The notes below the pieces were generated by a model that saw only the letters and a program-made list of their open reading frames with translations, did no database searches and was not told the DNA's origin. Position numbers and translations under genes: made by a program. Shown piece after piece: positions 33,796 to 41,453 of a stretch of 64,000 nucleotides of DNA. This stretch comes from Mycobacterium sp. DL592. GTDB lineage: Bacteria; Actinomycetota; Actinomycetes; Mycobacteriales; Mycobacteriaceae. The stretch lies in the NCBI RefSeq assembly GCF_011694515.1, contig NZ_CP050192.1, positions 790,448-854,447 on the forward strand, read 5' to 3'. Position 1 is the stretch's first letter; each line of letters starts with the position of its first letter.

Positions 33796-34668
33796 TTATC
33801 GCGGCAGTCTCGTCACCACCACCCGCTCGGGTGTGAAGCTCACGCCGCGGCCGGTGATGATGTCGTCGGCAGTCGCGCTGTCATCCCATGTGAGTGCGGC
33901 CCGCCCGGAGAGCTGAAGCGTTGTCCCCGTGTCGAAGTCGATGAAGAGCAGCGCTGCGCTCGGGTCGACGGCGATGTTGCCCAGGCTGTTGAACAGGTTG
34001 TTGCCGGGATAGTCGGGGAACCACAGCCGGTCGTGGGCGGCGAGCACGAAACCGGCCGGGCCGCCACGGTGCGATGCGTCGGATCCCGACACCGGATGCG
34101 TCGTGCCGAGGAAGAACGTGTCGGCCCGTTGGATCAGCCTGCGGTCCTCGGCCCGCAGCGCCTCCCCGGTGTAGACCGGCTCGCGGTCCGCGCCGGCCGC
34201 GCCATCCGGAGTGATCGAGGTGTGGATGTACTTCGGGCAGTTGCCGTACGACTGGTCGACCTCGATCACGAGCCCCGACGGGGTGGGACTCACCACCCCG
34301 TTGATGCGCCAGCGTCGCCGGGTGGCGAAGTCGATGACGATCACGCCGGCGGGCTGGCCTGCCGGCATGTCATGCAGCGGGTCGGCGTCGGCAATGCGGG
34401 CATCGACCTGCAGCGTGGTCGGGTTGACGGCGGCGAGGAAACCCGGGTCGCCGAGTACCGGCGACGTCCACAGTCGGCCTTCGGCGTCGCGGGCGGTCAG
34501 TACGGCCAGTTGTGCGCTGGCCAGAAGGGCGGTGCTCGCGCCGCGGAGTTGACCGCGGGCCAGCATGGGGGCCAGCCGCTCGGCCTGCGCACCGACTCCG
34601 GCCAGGTTCTGGACGGCGAGTTCGCCGCTGTGGAATCCCACCGCGGCGTCCCCGCTCCCGTTCGTCAC
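33796..34668 (-). CDS. Pyridoxamine-5'-phosphate-oxidase-fold family protein
   Basis: 290 residues. Two split-barrel-like halves: AQLAVLTARDAEGRLWTSPV (about 55-75) and RADTFFLGTTHPVSGSDASHRGG (about 175-200), followed by GLWF-type flavin-pocket sequence LWFPDYPGNNLFNSLGNIAVDP. Members bind flavin and act as general oxidoreductases; the substrate here is unknown. The GTG at 34668 overlaps the stop of the TIGR03086-like gene (GTGA), so the two are coupled. First backbone gene right of the tRNA-Ala island. Confidence 0.7.
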   Translation of the reverse strand: MTNGSGDAAVGFHSGELAVQNLAGVGAQAERLAPMLARGQLRGASTALLASAQLAVLTARDAEGRLWTSPVLGDPGFLAAVNPTTLQVDARIADADPLHDMPAGQPAGVIVIDFATRRRWRINGVVSPTPSGLVIEVDQSYGNCPKYIHTSITPDGAAGADREPVYTGEALRAEDRRLIQRADTFFLGTTHPVSGSDASHRGGPAGFVLAAHDRLWFPDYPGNNLFNSLGNIAVDPSAALLFIDFDTGTTLQLSGRAALTWDDSATADDIITGRGVSFTPERVVVTRLPR

Positions 34669-35234
34669 AGCGGGTGCCGGCCGGCGAAGGCGACCACCCG
34701 CTGAGTGGGTGTCGCGGCCGTGTCCGCGGTGATCGCCGGACCGAAGAGGTTCTGCGGCCGCAGAGCCGGAACCAGCGCAGAGCCGACCGCTTCGGCCAAC
34801 TCGGCCTCGGCGTCGTCGAACTCCACGGGCCGGTCGAGGGCGACCGCGAGATCCCAGCTGTGGATCAGCGTGGAGTAGGTGACGATGCCGACGGCCTGCC
34901 CGGCGGGCATCACACCGAGCGCCGTCGAAATCGGGGCCTGCCAGTCGGTGACGGTCGCCCACGCATGGTGTGAACGGTGCACCGAATTCTCGACCACCGC
35001 AAGCGGCGTCGCGCCGAGGATGTCCGCGCCGCTGAACAGTTCTTCCTCGGTCGGCCCGCCCTGGCCGTCGACACCGGACGCGAAGGCGTCGATCGAGGCG
35101 ACGGTGTGGCTGAGCAGTGACCGTACGTTCCAGCCGGTGCAGGGACTCGGCAGGTCGAGATCCGCGGTCGCGAGCGAGGCGGTCAGGGTGACGAGTCGCC
35201 GGTCGGCGCTGTGCAGGAGGTTGAGCGAGGTCAT
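34665..35234 (-). CDS. TIGR03086-type DinB/mycothiol-dependent maleylpyruvate isomerase-like protein
   Basis: 189 residues. An N-terminal four-helix bundle of the DinB/MDMPI class shows the CTGWNVRSLLSHTVASIDAF core; the His of LLSHTV would be one metal ligand. HSWDLAVALDRPVEFDD near residue 125 carries the second conserved His. Such proteins often use mycothiol. ATG at 35234 with AGAAGGA upstream; more upstream in-frame starts would run through the operator region. It is divergent from the CGNR regulator and shares its control region. Confidence 0.7.
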   Translation of the reverse strand: MTSLNLLHSADRRLVTLTASLATADLDLPSPCTGWNVRSLLSHTVASIDAFASGVDGQGGPTEEELFSGADILGATPLAVVENSVHRSHHAWATVTDWQAPISTALGVMPAGQAVGIVTYSTLIHSWDLAVALDRPVEFDDAEAELAEAVGSALVPALRPQNLFGPAITADTAATPTQRVVAFAGRHPL

Positions 35235-35253
35235 CGGGATCCTTCTCTGGGGT

Positions 35254-35334
35254 GCTAACGCTATTAATTGATTACTGACGTTAGTCAGCATGCACAGAAC
35301 GCACTAACGATGTCAAGTTGCTGTTATCGTTAGT
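35254..35334. promoter_or_regulatory. Duplicated operator between the TIGR03086-like and CGNR genes
   Basis: CTAACG at 35255 and CGTTAG at 35279 form an inverted pair, repeated as CTAACG at 35304 and CGTTAG at 35328, exactly 49 bases later. The right pair extends to ACTAACGAT/ATCGTTAGT. CTGACGTTAGTCAG at 35275-35288 is a further palindrome. TATCGT at 35325-35330 is the probable -10 of the CGNR gene and lies inside the right arm. Confidence 0.65.
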
Positions 35335-35337
35335 CGG

Positions 35338-35934
35338 GTGGACATCGAGACGCGGCTCGCCGACGCGCAGGCGGCCGGCTTCTTCGTCGCGGGGGAGCCG
35401 CTGGCCGTGGATCTCGCCGACACCTTGATCACCGTGCAGGATCCGCCGGTCGACCTCGTACCTGATGACGCGATGTGCCGACGGTGGTGGAATCTCCAAG
35501 CCGACCGGCTTCCGCAGGGGATCGCGGTACCGCCGCGCGAGCCCACCGTCGAATTGCGCCGCGCCGTCCGGGAGATCCTCGACGCACAGCTCACCGGCGC
35601 CACCCAGGACCCGGCCGCCGTGCGGGCCGTTAACGACGTCAGCGCACGGGCGACGGCGATCCGGCGCCTCGAGCACTCCAGCGCCGGATGGGCCGCCGTG
35701 ACCAACTGGCAGGCGCCCGCGGACCAGCCCCACGACATCGCCCTTGCCGTGGTGGCCGACAGCCTCATCGACCTGCTGACCGGGCCCGGCCTCGGCCGCC
35801 TACGCCGGTGCCACAATCCCGCCTGCAGCATGCTGTTCGTCGCCACCGACGCGCGCCGGAAGTTCTGCACCCAGAACATCTGCGCCAACCGCACCCGGGT
35901 GGCCCGGCACTACCGCCGGCACCGCGATACCTGA
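35338..35934 (+). CDS. CGNR zinc-finger (ABATE-domain) transcriptional regulator
   Basis: 198 residues. An N-terminal ABATE-type ligand or stress-sensing domain (about 10-150) precedes a C-terminal zinc finger CHNPACSMLFV...KFCTQNICANRTRVARHYRR with four cysteines and the CANR form of the CGNR signature. Likely binds the duplicated operator in front of it and controls itself and the divergent TIGR03086/PPOX genes. GTG start at 35338, 7 bases after TATCGT, suggests a leaderless message. Confidence 0.85.
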   Translation: MDIETRLADAQAAGFFVAGEPLAVDLADTLITVQDPPVDLVPDDAMCRRWWNLQADRLPQGIAVPPREPTVELRRAVREILDAQLTGATQDPAAVRAVNDVSARATAIRRLEHSSAGWAAVTNWQAPADQPHDIALAVVADSLIDLLTGPGLGRLRRCHNPACSMLFVATDARRKFCTQNICANRTRVARHYRRHRDT

Positions 35935-36027
35935 GGTCCGCTGCGCAGACCGCGTTGTCGATCTGGCACCCGAACGTTATGAGTTCCTGCTCGTCGCAAC
36001 CGCTGGGGCCGTGTCACTGTCGATCCC

Positions 36028-36645
36028 GTGGCTTTCATGGATCCGATGAGGATCGACAACCGGCTCTCCGCGCGCTGCGCGGCGGTCGCGTCGATCGGCG
36101 CAGCCGTCATCCATCTCGGCGTCGCGCCTGCGCACTGGCGGGACTGGGCGGTCTCCGGGGTGTTCTTCGCCTCGATCGCGGTGTTCCAGCTGATCTGGGG
36201 ATTCCTGGCCTGGTCGCGTCCGACGGCGGTGGCACTCGCCGCCGGCATCGCGGTCAATGCCGGCTCTGTGGGCCTCTGGATCGTCTCACGGACGGTCGGC
36301 ATGCCGTTCGGGCCGCACGCCGGTCAGCCCGAAGCGGTGGAAGCAGCCGGTATCTGCGTGCTTCTGCTGCAGTGTTACGTGATCATGGGCGCATTGTGGA
36401 CTTGGCTGAGAAGCTCTCGGGCACAACAGGTTTCCGGTACCGGGCGAGCGCTGGTCCTGCTCGGCGCCAACTCTGTGATGGCGGTCGCGGTTACGGTGGG
36501 CCTGGCGTCCGGATTGCAGGGCCATCACCACGACCTCCCGCCGGCGGCGACAGCCACGCACACCGATTCCGCCCAGACCCCGCACGCGGAACCGGTGACG
36601 AACATGGGGCTGCACACCGGCGGCGACCACCACGATCACCCCTGA
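36028..36645 (+). CDS. Polytopic membrane protein with His-rich tail, unknown
   Basis: About 205 residues. Four membrane helices are likely (about 18-35, 41-62, 66-88, 103-123) plus a fifth at 137-157. The C-terminal tail has GHHHD and GDHHDHP clusters, which could bind metal. No transporter motif recognised. GTG at 36028, ATG at 36037 and ATG at 36046 are all possible starts, with no good ribosome site for any. Convergent with the GAF-ANTAR gene, ends 11 bases apart. Confidence 0.6.
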   Translation: MAFMDPMRIDNRLSARCAAVASIGAAVIHLGVAPAHWRDWAVSGVFFASIAVFQLIWGFLAWSRPTAVALAAGIAVNAGSVGLWIVSRTVGMPFGPHAGQPEAVEAAGICVLLLQCYVIMGALWTWLRSSRAQQVSGTGRALVLLGANSVMAVAVTVGLASGLQGHHHDLPPAATATHTDSAQTPHAEPVTNMGLHTGGDHHDHP

Positions 36646-36656
36646 CGGCGCGCGGC

Positions 36657-37391
36657 TCAGCCGGCGGGGGGCCTGCCGCGGCTGGCGATCACGGCCTTGG
36701 CGACATCGGTCAGCTTGATGTTGAAGTCCTGCGAACTGCGGCGCAGCACCTCGAACGCTCTCGGTTCGTCGATGTCGTTGAGCACCATGAGCATGCCGAC
36801 GGCCTTGCCGATCTCGCGGTTGCTCAACAGTGCGGACCGCAGCCCCTCGGCGTCCTCCCCGCGGGCGGCCGCGGCAGCCGCGACGCTGGCGAATGACGCC
36901 ATGATGATCGCCCGGCCCGCGGCGTAGGAGTCGAATGCGCCCGGAGTGTCGGAGAACAGGTTGAGCGCGCCCACCTTGTGCTGGTCGACCATCAAGCGGA
37001 ACGCCATCATCCCGCGAACCGGTGTGTCCGCGAGCAGCCGCTTCGCCAGCGTGGGCCACTGGCTGAAGGTGTGCAGGTCCGGCTCCACCTGGGCGGATTC
37101 CTCCTCGATGGCGTCCACGCAGGGGCCTTCCCCGGTCGCGCGCTCCAGGTCGTCCACCCGCCGCGCGACCTCATCGGTGGCCGCCACCGTCACGTAGTCG
37201 CCTTTGCGTTTGAGCAGGATGCTGGCGTGGTCGCAGCCGGGAACGATCATGGTCGCCGCCAGGCAGATGGCCGGATGAACGTCATCCAAGCCCGACCCCT
37301 GGTAGACGATGTCGGCCAGGTTCGCGAAGACCGCCTGAGGCTCGACGGTATCGCCGGGCGCCGACACCTCGTCGGATTCTCTGGTTGTCAT
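36657..37391 (-). CDS. GAF and ANTAR domain RNA-binding regulator
   Basis: 244 residues. N-terminal GAF domain (about 30-165: CDHASILLKRKGDYVTVAAT, RGMMAFRLMVDQHKVGALNL) senses a small ligand. The C-terminal ANTAR domain (about 175-235: LRSALLSNREIGKAVGMLMV) is the three-helix RNA-binding module that prevents transcription termination. The target transcript is not evident. Start ATG at 37391. It stands as a single gene between unrelated neighbours. Confidence 0.87.
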   Translation of the reverse strand: MTTRESDEVSAPGDTVEPQAVFANLADIVYQGSGLDDVHPAICLAATMIVPGCDHASILLKRKGDYVTVAATDEVARRVDDLERATGEGPCVDAIEEESAQVEPDLHTFSQWPTLAKRLLADTPVRGMMAFRLMVDQHKVGALNLFSDTPGAFDSYAAGRAIIMASFASVAAAAAARGEDAEGLRSALLSNREIGKAVGMLMVLNDIDEPRAFEVLRRSSQDFNIKLTDVAKAVIASRGRPPAG

Positions 37392-37437
37392 CCGTCAAGC
37401 ATGTCCGACAGAAGAGTCGCTGGCCAGCGGCAGTCGG

Positions 37438-37803
37438 CTACTGCCCGGCAATGTCGACCGGCACGGGGACGTCACAGCGGTTGTGGAAGTCCACCGACGG
37501 CTGCCGGATGCCCTGAACTTCCGCTTTCACCTGCGGGTTCGCATCGAGATAGGCCTTGGCCTCGGCCCGCTTCTGGTCCATCGGCAGGTCCTTGAGGCCG
37601 GTGAAGAAGTCGTTGACGTCAGGATGGGTGAACAGATAGCCGGACAACGCGAAGCTGACGCCGGACATGACGCCGGCCAGGTCGGCGGAGGTGCAGTTGG
37701 GCGGCGGATCGGCCGCCGCGGGTCCGGCGGCAGCGAGCAGTACTGCGCCGGCACCGAGCCCGACCGCGACTGTTCGGCCCACCGAGTAGGTGAGAGATGA
37801 CAT
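37438..37803 (-). CDS. Hemophore-related secreted protein (Rv0203/Rv1174c family)
   Basis: 121 residues. Signal peptide about 1-31 ending in AAADP, then a small helical domain with two cysteines (NCTSADLAGVMSGV and NRCDVPV) likely joined by a disulfide. The DLAGVMSGVS...YLFTHPDVNDFFTGL pattern is that of the mycobacterial hemophore-like family, which binds or passes haem outside the cell. Lies next to the ESX-3 locus, itself linked to iron uptake. Start ATG at 37803. Confidence 0.75.
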   Translation of the reverse strand: MSSLTYSVGRTVAVGLGAGAVLLAAAGPAAADPPPNCTSADLAGVMSGVSFALSGYLFTHPDVNDFFTGLKDLPMDQKRAEAKAYLDANPQVKAEVQGIRQPSVDFHNRCDVPVPVDIAGQ

Positions 37804-38100
37804 GGTGCTCCTCCGGCGTGCTGTCGACGCGCGCTACCGTCGCAGGGTATCTGCCGGGTGCTCGGTGATGTGGATGATCGACGCTCCGACCTCTTCTGCT
37901 CGCCGCGATCAATAATTACTGACACCGCGTCAATAGCATCAATATTGTTGTTGCAGTGCGTAATTGACCTTCGCGATGGTCGATCTTCGGCGATCGGCGG
38001 TAGTGCACAGATCTCGACATCTGGATACCTTCTTGCAACTGGAACAAGTGACAATCCCGAGGAGTAAGCGGGCGCGCGTCAGCGTGCCCGCGCATGGCCT
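37804..38100 (+). other. Control region before the ESX-3 operon, with leader hairpin
   Basis: 297 bases between the hemophore-like gene and eccA, AT-rich around 37905-37965. A ribosome-site-like GAGGAG (38059-38064) is followed by a 10-bp hairpin (38068-38077 with 38082-38091, one G-T pair, loop GTCA) and then the ATG at 38101. No 19-bp IdeR box or Zur palindrome was recognised here, although ESX-3 is usually under both. Confidence 0.5.
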
Positions 38101-39936
38101 ATGACTACTGCTGTTGAGATTCTCACGACGGGCCCGACGCTGAAGGTCGATGGTGACCTGGTCAGCCGATTCGCCACGTGCTGCAAGGCATTGGGGCTGT
38201 CGGTGTATGGCAGGCGCCGGCCCGCTGACCTGACCGCGGCCCGTTCGGGTTTCGCGGCGCTGACCCGCATCGCGCAGGACCACAACGATGCCTGGGTGGG
38301 ACTGGCCGCCGCGGGGGAGACGACCCCGCAGGTTCTCCACGCGATCTCCGCCACCGCGCACACCGCCGGGGCCCTGCAGCGTCGCATCGAACTCGACGCC
38401 GGCGCCCTGACGTTCAGCTACGACAGCGGGCTCTACCTGACGTTCCAGGCCAGCCGGCCCGATGACTTTCATCTTGCCTACGCGGGAGATCTGTTGTCCC
38501 GGGGTGCCTTCGCCGAGGCGGCCGAGGTGGTCGCAGACGTCACCGAGCGCAGACCCGACTCGCGGGAAGCCCGATGGGCGGCCGTCGCGGTCAACTACCG
38601 GGCGCAGCGGTGGTCCGATGTGGTCCGGTTGCTCACCCCGATCGTCAACGACACCGAGGCCGACGACCTGTTCCGGCACGCGGTCAGAGTCGCGCTGGGA
38701 ACCGCGCTGGCTCGCCTCGGGATGTTCGCACCCGCCCTGTCCTACCTGGAAGATCCGTCCGGACCGGTCGAGGTCGCGGCGGTGGACGGCGCGCTCGCCA
38801 AGGGGTTGACGCTGCGTGCCCAGGGCGAGGAGGACGAGGCGCAGGACACCCTGCAGGACCTCTACGCTGCGAACCCGGAGAACGCCGAGGTCGAGCACGC
38901 GCTGCTGGATCCCACCTACGGGATCAGCGTCACCACGGCCGCCCGCATCGAGGCCCGCAGCGACCCGTGGGACCCGGCCACCGAACCCGGTGAGGACGAT
39001 TTCATCGACCCGGGGGCACACGAGCGAAAAGCCACCCTGCTGACCGAAGCCGAGCGCCAGCTCGGCGAGTTCATCGGTCTGGAGGAGGTCAAGGATCAGG
39101 TTTCGCGGCTGAAGAGTTCGGTCGCCATGGCGCTGCTGCGCCAGGAGCGTGGTCTGACGGTTGCGCAGCGTTCGCACCATCTGGTCTTCGCCGGCCCGCC
39201 GGGAACCGGTAAGACCACCATCGCCCGGGTGGTCGCCAAGATCTATTGCGGGCTGGGCCTGTTGAAGAAGGAGAACGTCAAGGAGGTGCACCGGGCTGAT
39301 CTGATCGGTCAGCACATCGGTGAGACCGAGGCCAAGACCAACGCCATCATCGACAGCGCGCTGGACGGGGTGCTGTTCCTCGACGAGGCCTACGCATTGG
39401 TGGCCACTGGGGCCAAGAACGACTTCGGTCTGGTGGCCATCGACACCCTGCTGGCGCGGATGGAGAACGACCGCGACCGCCTGGTGGTGATCGTCGCCGG
39501 CTACCGCGCCGACCTCGACCGGTTCCTGGACACCAACGAGGGCCTGCGTTCCCGGTTCACCCGCAGCATCGACTTCCCGTCCTACACCGCCGGTGAACTC
39601 GTCGAGATCGCCAGCGCGATGGCCCGCCAACGCGACAGCGTCTTCGACGCAGCGGCATTGGACGATCTCCGTTCGCTGTTCACGCATTTGGCGTCGTCGA
39701 GCACCCCCGATGCGGCCGGCGTCGAGCGCCGCAGCCTCGACGTCGCCGGCAACGGCCGCTTCGTGCGCAACGTCGTCGAACGCTCCGAGGAGGAACGCGA
39801 GTTCCGCCTCGATCACTCCGAGCATTCCGGTTCCAGCGCCTTCACCGACGAGGATTTGATGACGATCACCGCCCCGGATGTGGTCAATGCCGTGCGGCCG
39901 TTGCTGCGCGGACTGGGCTTGGCGGAGCCGGCATGA
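38101..39936 (+). CDS. eccA3: ESX-3 type VII secretion AAA+ ATPase EccA
   Basis: 611 residues. An N-terminal TPR-like half (about 1-300) opens with GDLVSRFATCCKALGLSVY. The C-terminal AAA+ CbbX-like ATPase has Walker A GPPGTGKTT (from residue 365), Walker B VLFLDEAYAL and the SRFTRSIDFPSY arginine finger. It is cytosolic and helps release PE-PPE/Esx substrates from EspG. The sequence follows M. tuberculosis EccA3 closely, which sets the locus type as ESX-3. The ATG has no close ribosome site; see the leader hairpin. The stop overlaps eccB by 4 bases (ATGA). Confidence 0.95.
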   Translation: MTTAVEILTTGPTLKVDGDLVSRFATCCKALGLSVYGRRRPADLTAARSGFAALTRIAQDHNDAWVGLAAAGETTPQVLHAISATAHTAGALQRRIELDAGALTFSYDSGLYLTFQASRPDDFHLAYAGDLLSRGAFAEAAEVVADVTERRPDSREARWAAVAVNYRAQRWSDVVRLLTPIVNDTEADDLFRHAVRVALGTALARLGMFAPALSYLEDPSGPVEVAAVDGALAKGLTLRAQGEEDEAQDTLQDLYAANPENAEVEHALLDPTYGISVTTAARIEARSDPWDPATEPGEDDFIDPGAHERKATLLTEAERQLGEFIGLEEVKDQVSRLKSSVAMALLRQERGLTVAQRSHHLVFAGPPGTGKTTIARVVAKIYCGLGLLKKENVKEVHRADLIGQHIGETEAKTNAIIDSALDGVLFLDEAYALVATGAKNDFGLVAIDTLLARMENDRDRLVVIVAGYRADLDRFLDTNEGLRSRFTRSIDFPSYTAGELVEIASAMARQRDSVFDAAALDDLRSLFTHLASSSTPDAAGVERRSLDVAGNGRFVRNVVERSEEEREFRLDHSEHSGSSAFTDEDLMTITAPDVVNAVRPLLRGLGLAEPA

Positions 39937-41453
39937 CGGGCCCGGCCCGCGACCCGCAGGACCGCCAATCCTTCACGGCGCGTACACCTGTGAACGCCAA
40001 CCCCGACCGGGTGAGCTACCGGCGGGGGTTCGTCACCCGCCACCAGGTCACCGGCTGGCGATTCGTGTTGCGGCGCATCGCATCCGGCGTCGCCCTCAAC
40101 GACACCCGGATGCTCGTCGACCCGCTGCGCGGCCAGTCCAGGGCAGTGCTGACCGGTGTCCTGCTTGCGGTGACCGGCTTGATCGGCTGCTTCGTGTTCT
40201 CGGTCATCAGGCCCGGCGGCGAGGTGGGCAACAACGACGTGCTCGCCGACCGTGACAGCGCAGCGCTGTACGTGCGCGTCAACGACGTCCTGCACCCGGT
40301 GCTCAACCTGACCTCGGCGCGGCTCGCGGTCGGCAAGCCGGTCAACCCGGCCGACGTGCGAAGCACCGCCCTGGACACGCTGTCGCGTGGACCGGCGATC
40401 GGCATACCCGGTGCCCCGGAACGGATCGTGCAAGACGGGACGCGCGACGCGAACTGGACGGTGTGCGAGGGACTCCCACCGGCCGCGGCAGGGGTGACCG
40501 TCATCGCCGGCCCGCTCGTCGAGAACGGCGAGCACGCGAAACCACTGCAGTCGGGCTCCGCCATCCTCGCCGACAACGGCAGCGGAAAGTGGTTGCTGTG
40601 GAACGGCCGCCGCAGCGCGATCGACCTCAACGACCGGTCGGTGACCTCCGCACTGGGACTGGGCAACGAACTCCCGGCCGCCCGGCCGATCTCGCCGGCA
40701 CTGTTCAACGCCATCCCGGAAAGCGCTCCGCTGAGCCAGCCCGTCATCGCCGACGCCGGCCAGCCACCCGCCTACGCACTTCCCGCCGGGATACCGGTCG
40801 GCAGCGTGGTCAGTGCATACGGCCCGGACAATGCGCCGGTGTTCTACGCCGTCCTCGCCGACGGTGTGCAGGAGATCTCGCCGGTGCTCGCCGCGGTGCT
40901 GCGCAACGGCAACTCGTACGGGTTCGCACAGCCGCCGCAGCTCACCGCCGACGACATCGCCCGCGCACCGGTGTCACGGGCGCTGGACGCCGCGGCCTTC
41001 CCGGACCGCGAGGTGAAGATCGTCGACACCTCGGCGTCCCCGGTCACCTGCCTGCACTGGGCCAAGCCGGACGGCGCCAGCGTGAGCTCGCAGACCCTGC
41101 TGGCCGGCGGGACCCTGCCGGTCGGCCAGAATGCACCCGGTGTCGACCTCGTGCGATCCGGCGGGGCGCAGCGTGCGGTGCTCAAACCCGGGGTCGGGTA
41201 CTTCGTCCAGACCGTCGGTCAACAGCCGGCATCGCCGAGCGCCGGCTCACTGTTCTGGGTCTCCGACACCGGTGTGCGTTTCGGTATTGACGGGGGGACG
41301 GCTAAGGACGGCACCAAGAAAACCGTTGCCGCACTGGGCCTGACCCAGCCGCCGCTGCCGGTCCCGTGGTCAGTGCTCGCCCTGCTCACCCCCGGTCCTG
41401 CGTTGTCGCAGGCCGATGCCCTTGCCGCCTACACCGGGACGGAGAACCGATGA
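39933..41453 (+). CDS. eccB3: ESX-3 membrane component EccB
   Basis: 506 residues. A short cytosolic N-terminus ([26 protein letters not shown]) and a single membrane helix (about 70-92) precede a large periplasmic part made of EccB repeat domains around a core, with two Cys (CEGLP and TCLHWAK) that pair in known EccB proteins. It is part of the EccBCDE membrane pore. Coupled by ATGA overlaps to both eccA and eccC. Confidence 0.95.
   Translation: MTGPARDPQDRQSFTARTPVNANPDRVSYRRGFVTRHQVTGWRFVLRRIASGVALNDTRMLVDPLRGQSRAVLTGVLLAVTGLIGCFVFSVIRPGGEVGNNDVLADRDSAALYVRVNDVLHPVLNLTSARLAVGKPVNPADVRSTALDTLSRGPAIGIPGAPERIVQDGTRDANWTVCEGLPPAAAGVTVIAGPLVENGEHAKPLQSGSAILADNGSGKWLLWNGRRSAIDLNDRSVTSALGLGNELPAARPISPALFNAIPESAPLSQPVIADAGQPPAYALPAGIPVGSVVSAYGPDNAPVFYAVLADGVQEISPVLAAVLRNGNSYGFAQPPQLTADDIARAPVSRALDAAAFPDREVKIVDTSASPVTCLHWAKPDGASVSSQTLLAGGTLPVGQNAPGVDLVRSGGAQRAVLKPGVGYFVQTVGQQPASPSAGSLFWVSDTGVRFGIDGGTAKDGTKKTVAALGLTQPPLPVPWSVLALLTPGPALSQADALAAYTGTENR

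Noticed and set aside
38094..38117. Seven-codon frame ending in two Cys codons overlapping the eccA start
   Set aside because: It resembles cysteine-responsive leader peptides, but it is very short, has no close ribosome site or promoter, and eccA is not a cysteine gene.
37939..39825. Reverse ORF of 628 codons opposite eccA
   Set aside because: Antisense of a clear AAA+ ATPase gene; typical high-GC shadow without motifs or ribosome site.
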